From a virus: 26,218 nt of DNA. Shown in pieces: positions 7,501 to 15,600 of the stretch. The notes under the pieces were generated by a model. It was not told where the DNA came from, searched no databases, and saw nothing but the letters and a program-made list of their open reading frames with translations. Both the position numbers and the translations under genes were made by a program. Each line of letters starts with the position of its first letter. Positions within the stretch are counted from its first letter, which is position 1. The stretch is taken from the IMG/VR virus record IMGVR_UViG_3300043774_000033, positions 1 through 26,218 of that record, one strand, 5' to 3'.

Positions 7501-8940
7501 TATGATGTACGGAGCAATAATGCTTTTTGTGTTTGTTCTAACAAAAGCTTGGTCGTAGTCAAAAATACTTATTGAGCCAGTAGATGCAAGCAGCTGTCCT
7601 ACTGGCATACCGCTTACCCCCAAATCAGAAGCAGCTTTTTTAATAGAGTACTCTACGGTTTTGTCTGAAATATCTGCAACAAGTCTTGGAGACATTTCAA
7701 TTAGGTCAAAGGTGGAGTCTATTTTGTTCATTGTGTCAACCACAACCCTTATTCCAGAGATATACTGAAATTCACGGTACTTATTTTTGCCATCTGCCTG
7801 GTCGTAGTATAAAACTGGATCTGTTAGGTCTGTTGCATAAGATGTTGTACTGTTTACTGACTCTTCAGCAAGGTACCAGTTATAGGTTGGCACAAAACTT
7901 TCTCTTTCTCCGTCTATCCAAATATAGTACGTTCCCAAATCTTGTTCTGTAGGCCTGACTAAATAGGCTGCTCCAGTTGGAGCTTCATCTGGAAGCAGTC
8001 CTACTGAAGAGTAGACACCAGCATCCAGGAATATGTCTCTATATCTTTCTGGAATAATGAGTCCGTAAGCAAGCTCCACATATCCATCCGAACCAACAAT
8101 AGAAAGACCATTATTCCTAACAGCATCTTCTGAAAAAGATAGTGCAGTTATCCATGTGTTGTTTTGTAAATATTGAATTGCCCAGGTTTTAGGAACGGTC
8201 TTGTTAGCATCGCCAAACAGTGGGTCTTGAAAATCTCCAGAGGTACCACCAAAAGGCCCTAAGTCTATTGTTCCAACATTTGTTTGCATTTTTACGATAA
8301 GCCTGTTTGCTGGAACTTGTTTTTTGTAAACAATAAACGGAGCGGCATCGTCAATAAAGTGTCTGCTATCTACAGTTTTATTTGCAACTCCACGCTCTAC
8401 GGTTGTATCAATAACCCCATCTTGGTTTTTGTCTACAGACTCTGTTCTGTAGGATGTCCAATATTTAAACTGGTCATCTTTATGTGCCATATAGTACCGT
8501 GGTCTTTGAGCCATACTTGCATTTGTATGATGAGAGTAAGACCCTTCAAAATACCGAAGCTTGTTAATTCCAGAACGTGGTCTAAAGCGACCAATGCAGT
8601 CTTCCAAAGAATAAAGCATAGACTCTTTTTCTTTTGATGACAAAAAAGTTGTTGGTAAGCCATTGTCGGTTATGCCACCGTCAATAACAATATCTGCGTC
8701 TGTTGCGCCCGTATAAAACTTTCCTTGGTCATTATCGTCATAAGAGTTGTATGCTGAAGAATACACAGACCTTTCTAGTGGGTTAGGGATTGTAATGTTT
8801 TCGCTTGGTCTGTATCTGTAGTTTCCTATACGTGCAATATTTTCTGGAATGTTTAAGTTCCACTCGGCAACAACAAGCGACCTGTTTTGAATAACAGAAG
8901 ATGTTTTTAGATGCTGTTCTAGTTCTGGGTCTTTAAACAT
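4525..8940 (-). CDS. Large tail-tip/baseplate hub protein (1471 aa)
   Basis: Size, position after the tape measure and Dit-like genes, and composition point to the tail-associated hub/tip protein. Residues ~390-620 resemble the hub fold of Gp37/Tal-like proteins (STRKVSLSLRDLYFYFEF, YAISTLLDYIGFSNYTF, DYTIAQVLQDLAISTQSAMF). Residues ~960-1190 form a concanavalin/laminin-G-like jelly roll (FGTRLRLVG, NIGYYFEIAAL, YDLSVEYQDIGNLRRFYLYV, MALFVRGGARAMFENVFAI). Residues ~1360-1471 return to a hub-type C terminus (ANELMSWMITKLMKPR, IQLGDILEIDY). The jelly roll is probably a carbohydrate-binding module for host recognition. No peptidase or transglycosylase motif was noticed. The gene starts directly after the preceding stop. 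Confidence 0.85.
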   Translation of the reverse strand: MFKDPELEQHLKTSSVIQNRSLVVAEWNLNIPENIARIGNYRYRPSENITIPNPLERSVYSSAYNSYDDNDQGKFYTGATDADIVIDGGITDNGLPTTFLSSKEKESMLYSLEDCIGRFRPRSGINKLRYFEGSYSHHTNASMAQRPRYYMAHKDDQFKYWTSYRTESVDKNQDGVIDTTVERGVANKTVDSRHFIDDAAPFIVYKKQVPANRLIVKMQTNVGTIDLGPFGGTSGDFQDPLFGDANKTVPKTWAIQYLQNNTWITALSFSEDAVRNNGLSIVGSDGYVELAYGLIIPERYRDIFLDAGVYSSVGLLPDEAPTGAAYLVRPTEQDLGTYYIWIDGERESFVPTYNWYLAEESVNSTTSYATDLTDPVLYYDQADGKNKYREFQYISGIRVVVDTMNKIDSTFDLIEMSPRLVADISDKTVEYSIKKAASDLGVSGMPVGQLLASTGSISIFDYDQAFVRTNTKSIIAPYIIQNTQIKFYEIIANVEARNAANELGGIFDYYVPIKTMYAEGFPEIDNSTRKVSLSLRDLYFYFEFLSAPQLLLTNVSLSYAISTLLDYIGFSNYTFKRLPNESEAVIPFFFVPPDYTIAQVLQDLAISTQSAMFFDEYNNFVVMSKGFIMPSIEDRPTDMVLRGSSDSYDSGILENKQGQLVNSVHVDAPEISNIIEITSQQNSVFNDGIIQYTTRHIKRTYGSIQQASLLDRDKSWVYEPAELWQVSPEENVRSRNDQTADQSNYILSAIPLNSDLTEKVPSVSNHVVVNNTIDLGEGVYWLSRHNGYFYSSGEVIKFDAVQYSIPGLSRSEYDDGSNVWISSNQEYQRYFSKLPFGGKIYPTGLVRIYSEPNYEVIQGVTRLKDGPVAKHGRGQFGTKPVEHFSGLNPYWSDNENVRGCRMQSKYLFGSQEFSGTTNILAAGLSQATATRTLRNGIIKNFLSGTYNKESDVNRMFSTQTGTIQSSALVFTGANFFSTENPVDYISYVYKPLTNNYKHFGTRLRLVGRQENSESRTQTPSGVTPMYTVTGTKPDKSLSIGGSSAGLGVMVNPDTNIGYYFEIAALTENNIDDYEEANINDILFYKIVGGTTSEAVPIKLWSDYIGITVDGGTLAGQSRMLNEEKPTVYDLSVEYQDIGNLRRFYLYVNNSLVQIVDDVDPLPVYNNMALFVRGGARAMFENVFAITKNYSQNTGTDLNLPSNKIFATSEINLNDSFRKYALGGIIQGSYLSGISPSQPPEYDIYFEEFGAIMREAAYFNVRYDLAYPALYARLSPTFNRIKGYTVSGFMAGAYGAEFLIFNATDTVLSLDSASGNGLAIQGITFTQESNNELTVDSYFSKNSDFSNPEIRDGSLIVSPIKEEKRYFDIKTSRLTYGKNQFSLSAPYVQTQDDANELMSWMITKLMKPRSAVGARIFSMPIIQLGDILEIDYKNESGDNQIASRATRFVVYNIEHNRKPDGPEMNVFLSEVA

Positions 8941-9654
8941 TTAGACCTCTTCCAGAGTAACCTGTATATCCCAAAAGTCAAAGTTACTAGATCCACGCTT
9001 AACTACCGAATAAGAAAAATCAGAAATAAACATTTCTATGACTTGGCTATATTTTGAAAGTTGAAGATAGGCCTGGGCATTGTCTCCAAAGTTTGTGTGC
9101 TTGTCGTAAGATAAATAAACCCAAAAAGAACCCTTGTGCTGTTCATACCAGTCTAGAATTTCTACTCCACCAGCACCGCCATCGGTTGTGTACTGTAGCC
9201 TAGTAGAATCCATACTAGCAACGGCACCACTTTCTTTTCTTGTTAGTCCTGAAGTTACTAAGCTTGGCTTTCCAGTGCTTTGGTCAAAGCTGGGGATTCC
9301 TGCGAATCCTCTAGAAGGAAGGTTTTCCCATGAAGTAGAAATTGAAAGTTTGTCTGCAATATGATAGGATCTCATTCTGCCATTAATCATTCGTTCTCTT
9401 TTTTCAATTCTTTCATTTTTAAAATCAATAGATGATCGGTTATCATCTGAAAGAATTAAAAACTGATCTAGCAAGTCTAAATCAGTCACCCCAGTTTGAT
9501 TTGAACCAATCTCATTTCCAGTTGGAACAAAGTACCTTTGCTCTTGTGGAGTTCCTGCAGAAACAATTTGAAGAGTGCCAGGGTTTTCTGACCACAACAT
9601 AGCTTGTGGCCTAGCATACTTTTTGCGTCCTAGCATATAGTTTGATGTAGCCAT
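8941..9654 (-). CDS. Distal tail (Dit-like) protein (237 aa)
   Basis: Lies between tape measure and hub, the usual place of the distal tail protein that caps the tube and carries the tip. The protein is beta-rich, with a long strand-rich C-terminal half (GSFWVYLSYDKH, AYLQLSKYSQVIEMFISDFS, NFDFWDIQVTLEEV), and has no signal peptide or membrane segment. Its 237-aa length is within the range of Dit and Dit-like minor tail proteins. It starts by TAATG overlap with the tape measure stop. Family assignment is by position and fold style; no diagnostic motif was seen. Confidence 0.75.
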   Translation of the reverse strand: MATSNYMLGRKKYARPQAMLWSENPGTLQIVSAGTPQEQRYFVPTGNEIGSNQTGVTDLDLLDQFLILSDDNRSSIDFKNERIEKRERMINGRMRSYHIADKLSISTSWENLPSRGFAGIPSFDQSTGKPSLVTSGLTRKESGAVASMDSTRLQYTTDGGAGGVEILDWYEQHKGSFWVYLSYDKHTNFGDNAQAYLQLSKYSQVIEMFISDFSYSVVKRGSSNFDFWDIQVTLEEV

Positions 9655-12600
9655 TAGAACCTATTGCTCCTCATTCTTTGATCGTCTAGTCCGTGAATTT
9701 GTTTTCTAACGGCTCTAGCAATTTCGTCAGGGTTTGCGTCTGACTTAACCATAACATTAACACTATAATTATACACTGAACCGCCAGATCCTGCAAGAGA
9801 TCCAGTCCTATTAATCTCCTGAAGGTTTCTTAGTCCAAATTTATCAACAGATGGCTGCTTAACTACAAACTCTCCTGGAGTTAACATTGCTGGGATTGTG
9901 TCTGTTCCAGAAGCAAACATACTAAATAGCTTTGTTGCAAATCCTCCAGCTTTCATGTACCCTGGAACCTTTCCTCCAAGGGCAAATCCAGTGACCCCAG
10001 CCTTAGTAAAGATAGCATTTGCCTGAGCTTTTGTTATTTTTGCAATGTAGGCGTTAATCAGGCTTTCTATTTTATCCGCATTAGTAAGTCCGCTTGCTCC
10101 AGCAGCGTCTCTAAGTGCCTTTGAAACTTTGGGGGCAACGACAGGAGTATTTAGTGCTTTTCTAATTCTGGCTCCTTGAATTGCTGGAGTGTCATCGTTT
10201 ACAACTGCAGGTGCTGCTGGGCCAGTAGGCCTAGGGGCTGCTGGTGGTGGGTCGTTTACTGGTTGGCTGGCTGGTCCAGTTAGCGATACTGGGTTAGAGT
10301 TTACGTTTGCCCATGCTGCAGCTAGTTGTGGAATTAAAGCAATAGCGTCAACAATACTCTGCTTGTATGCTTCAGACTTAATACGTGCTATATCAATAGC
10401 ATTTTGGTTTGCCTCCCATTGTGCCCTTGTCTGCCCCAAGTAAGTCAAAGATTGAATAATTGAGTTTTGTATATAGTCTGCATTTTCTAGCGCTCTCTGA
10501 GCTGGCTCAAGAGTTTTTTCTTCAATGTCAAAAATTTCATCTTTAATTCTTTTAATTTCTTTTTCAATTTCTGCTCTCGATTTTCCGTCTGCAGACCTTA
10601 CTTGCCCAAGGGCTCTCTCTCTAGCTGCCTCAATTGTTCTACGCTGTGCCTCGAGCCTTTGCTGTGCTTCTTTTGCCCTAAGCTCTTGGGCTGCCTTTGC
10701 AGCTGCTGCAATGTCACCTCTTGATAGCGCTTCTGCAACGGTAAGCTGAGACTCTTGTCTTGCAGCCATTTCTCCATTAGCCTCATTAGCTTTTTCAATT
10801 GCTTCAAGTCTGCCATCATATGCCTTGTTAATTTCTTCTTCTTGTTCTGCAATTCCTTGAAGAGAGGCCTCATAATCATCGAGCTCGAACTGATGTTGTG
10901 CGATTGCCTCTTGTGCATCGGCAATTGTTTCTTCAAGTTCTGCTGTATTAATTAAGTCAGCGTTTTGTCCGCTAAGATTTGTTCCCATCTGGAAGTCTAG
11001 CTGTACCTGAGCTTCTAATGCATCTAGTCCAGCAAGTGCATTACTAACTCCTTCTGAGGCAACCTCTTCCATGCCTTCTGGTGTTGCAAGCTTTATTTGA
11101 AGCTCAATTGCTTGCTGGCGACGCAACTCATTAAGATACTTTGCAATCCAGCCTGCGGACAGGGCTCCATCTGCTAGGTCTGCTGCTAGTGCTTCAGCCA
11201 TATCTGGGTTAGAAAGAATTGTTTCAATAGACTCTAAGCTTAATCCCATAGCGCTAAGCTGTGGAATAATCTTCGCAAAGTCTGCCGATATGTTGTTAAG
11301 ATTTCTTGTTTCAATAAAAGCGTCTTTGTTAGAAAGGTTCTTAGTTGCAGCATCCACTGCTCGAATAAGCTCCAGGAGCTCTCTCCATTTTTGTGTTCCA
11401 ACCTGAGTGGTTGCAATTGCGGCTGCAAGGATTGGATCTTTTGCTGCCCTAAAGGCTTCCCCAATACTCAAGCCTGCGTCACGAAGCTTGCTGTAAGCAG
11501 AGCTAGCCTCTCTAATTTGCTTTTGCTGTTCTTTAAGATCTTCAATAGCTTCTTGTAGTGGTGTTTTCTTTGGTGCCCCACCGCCGCTGAACGTCCTTGA
11601 TGCTGCCTGGAAAGGAGAACTAGCAAGAAGGCCCTGAAGTTCTTTCCATTTATCAATTACTAGCTGTTGGCCTGCTGCATTTGTTTCTGCAGAGAATGCA
11701 GACAAGAAGTTAGCATCCGAAACCATCTTCACTGCTTCTGCTGCACCAATTCCATTAGCTATCAAAGTTTGGTATGCAAGGTCTTGTTCTTTAATCTTGT
11801 CAATTTGCTCTTGCATTGCAAGAGAAGCTTCCTGCCCTTCTGCAATAGCTGCCTCTTGGTCAGCCTGAGCTTTTTGTGATGCGGTTAGCTCTATAGTTGC
11901 TTGAGCTCCATCCCTTACAACGGTGTTTAATGCTTTTCTAGCGTCATCAGCCTTTTTAGTTTTTGCATCATCTGGAGTTCCATCTTTAGCTGCCTCTTCT
12001 GCTTCCTTAAGTGCATTTGCATAATCTGCTACCTCGTCAGCACTTAGACCAGTTGCGGCAGCTTGAAGAATTAAGAAAGCGTCGGTAGTGCTAGTAATTC
12101 CTTCAAGAAGTTCTGTGGCACCAAGTTGCGTTGCTAAATCTGGAAGAACAATGGCTGCTGTTTTTTCGTCTAGGCTTGCAAAGTTTTGGTTTAAGATTGC
12201 CATTTCTGCATTAAACTCTGTGGCATCCATTTGACCATTTACAAGCATAGTGTTCATGGATGATAGGCTTGAGGCCAAAGCGCCTGCGACAAGAGAGGTT
12301 TCAGCTGTTGGTGCGGCTGTTGTATCAGGAACATCTACAGTGCCATAAGCCCTATATCCTGCACCACCAGTTCCCTGCCCAGAAACTGGGTTTTGTTGCA
12401 AAGCCCCCATGGCTTGTTCTAAAGCAGCTCCAACCTGAGATGGATTTGTTTTAACATCTATAGATGAGAAGGTTAGGTCAAGGTTTTTCTTTCCAGCTGC
12501 GTCTGCTAGGGCCTTAATAATACCCTCTACTACCGCTTGGGGAGCACCTCCAGCAGAAACACCTTCAGCAATTGATTGCAAAATTATTTGAGCTTGTTCA

Positions 12601-15600
12601 TCTCCCGCACTCTTAAGAGCTTCAATATCTGCTGCATACTCTTTCAGGAACTCTTCATCGGCAGATCTTTCAGCAGCTACCTTTTCAGCTTCTAGAGAAG
12701 TCGTTCCTCCGCCCTGGAATGCAGTATCCAGTGTTCCAGTTTGTGCAGTAAACCCATAAATCTCTCCAAGCTTTTTTATCTGGTCAGCAGTAACAAAAGC
12801 TGCGTTACCCATAGCAGTAATTGCTTCTTTTTCTTTTATCTTAGCGGCAATAGTAAATCCAATAATTGTTGCAAGTGCTGTTACTGCCAAAACTACAAGA
12901 CCAATAGGACCCAGGAATGCAGTCATTGCCACTCTTGCAATTGTAAGAGTTCCAGCAAGAGTTCCTGCAGCTGCAGCGCCCATGGCTGACTTTGCAGCCT
13001 CAATAGCTTTCATTGCTATAGCTTTTCTTCCCACAATTAATTCCTGTAGCTTCATTGCAGTTACCGCTTGAACAATTTGGATTAGTCCAAAAAGGCCAGC
13101 AGAAATCATAGAAATTGCGCCAGAAAGTTCTCCAAACTGACCACCAAACATAGAAAGAATTCCACCTAGGCTAGCAACACCAATAGACAAACTTGTTATC
13201 GTGTTTCCAGTATTTTCAAATGCCCTGCCCAACTTTGAAGCTCTTTGAGCATTTTCTTCGTTTGCCTTAGAAGCGTTTTGAGAGGCTACCCCCAAAGCAA
13301 CTAGTGCTGGATGGGCTATCGGGACTGGACCAGTTGCCTTAGTAGCTTTTTGGGATTCAGTTTGATTAGAGAATTGAACGGCAGGAGCTGGACCCATAGT
13401 TCTTCTATTTCCAGTGGCTCCTGCCTCGGCAGAGTTTGCAAGCTGCTCTCCAGCAACAAACATGTCATCCTTGCCAGACTCTAATCCTTGCTTTGCACCG
13501 CTAACAAGGTTTTCACTAGACTGGTCCATTTCTCTTGAAGGAGAACTAGCTCCAGAAGCATCGTTTACCGCTTCTGCAAGCTGTCTATTAGTTCTTTCAA
13601 CTATTCGCCTACCAGCATCTGTTACTGGAACTGGAGTTGCTCTTCCATCTGCTTCGGCGTTTCCTTGTGCCATTGCGGCGGTAAGATTTGCTTGAGCATT
13701 AGCAATTTGAGCTGGAGTGCGAGAGCCGACTCCTGGGCTGGCTGGGCCTTGAGCTGCCCTAGCATCGGCACCAGCAACTGTAGCCTTTGCATTTGCAATA
13801 AAGTCTGGAGACAGATTGCTCAAAATCTCGCTATCGTCTAAGATGTTTCTTAAAACTTGAGCCTGAATCTGTAGCTCTTCTTCAGTTAAAGCAAGGTTGG
13901 CATTTATCTTTCTAAGAATTTCTTGCTTTTGATCTTCTGATGCTTGCTCTTCAGTAAGATTGTTTAAGTTTTCTGTGTAAAGATCTCTTATCGGACCAGA
14001 GGATTTGATTGCGTTGCTTAGCTGATTTTCAAATGCTGCTTGAGCTACCCAAAGGTCTTCATTCCAACCTTCTTCAAATTGTTTTCCGACACCATCAACT
14101 TCTGCAAGGTGAGCCCTGTGTATTTCTCCAGCCTGAGTTACTTTGCCAGCAACCTCTTCTGCAGTCATTCCAACTGACTCATAGTACTCAAGCATTGCAG
14201 CTTTGCCAGCATTTGCCGAAGCGGTAGCTCTATCGAATTCTTCTTGCCCAGCTGCACCCTTGGCTGCGACTAGATTTGCTTCTACTCCACCTCTTTTTCC
14301 AGAAGCAGAAGCTTTTCTTTCAAGCTCTTTTCCTGTAGCTATTTTTGTAGCTTGTCCTGGCCTCATTCCGCCAAACTCTGTAGCAACAACCTCAAGCTCT
14401 GCCTTAAAGTTTTGAAGAGTTAAGCCAGTCCTGTCAGCAAGTCTTGCAAAGACTTCTTCAATAATGTCTTCTCCATTATCAACAGATTGTCTAAATTGCT
14501 GAGCATAAAGCTCAAGATCTCTAGCAGTTTTTTGTCTAGCTGTATCTATTTGGTAACTTGCTGCAGGAACTGTAGTGGTTCCTCGCACCTGTTGTGGAAC
14601 GTTTACTGAACCTCTTACAAATCCAGGGATACTGCCCTCAATCATTGCAGCAATAAATCCACGGTTCTTTTTTGCCACGGCAGCTGGGATAACTGCTTCG
14701 CCTGGTTCTAGGAATGCAGCAATCTTATCACCCTTACCAGTACCTGGAACCATTGGAGTTCCCTTAGAGAATCCTGGAACAGCCTTTGGCTTTCTAGGAG
14801 TTGCAATCTTAACATTTGAGTGTACGGCATGGAACTTGCTCCAGTCAACGCCTAGACCAGCTTCGAGCCTTCTAATCATGTCATCGTAAAGTCCAACCTC
14901 AGTTGGGTTTGTTAGTCCAAATGATGCTACAGTCTGCTTTAGTTTTGGAAGAACCTTTGTTATTTCTGCAATCATCTTTTGGTGGTACTGGGCTGGAGTT
15001 AGTCCAGCCATCAGTCCAAGGGTTGATTCTGCAAAAGCTCTCTTAGCACCACCCTTAATTCCAAGTAGATTAATGATTGCTTGCTCTTCCATTGAAGGCA
15101 AGTTTCTGTCATAATCTCTTAGCCCAGATGCCCTATTAAATACCCCAGCTGGACCAGCGTCTGCAACTACGTTTCCGTAAACGTTTGAACCAGACAAATC
15201 TTTATCAACACGAAGAAGAGATGCAGTAAGCTGTCTAAAGTACTGCTCTTCGTTAAACACACCCATTGGCTGAGTATTAACAAACTTGGCATCAAGATCG
15301 GACTCTAGAGCCAAGAATCTTCTTATGCCCTTTACGTCCATTGGATCTTTAATAACTACAATTCTTTGCTGTGGAGCCTCTAGGCCGTGTGCCATTCTAG
15401 AAATTTCAGTCGAACGCATTTCAGCAAGTGCTGCTTTTTCATCTAGTACTGGCTTTACGAATACCTGCTTGTTACCCTTTTGGTATACTCCGCCCAGCCC
15501 AAAGATTGGGAAGCTGTGTCCAGTAGTTTTGCTAATTTGGTGACCGTAGTTTGTAGGAGGAACATTAGCATACGAACTCTTTTTAAACATCTCATAAACT

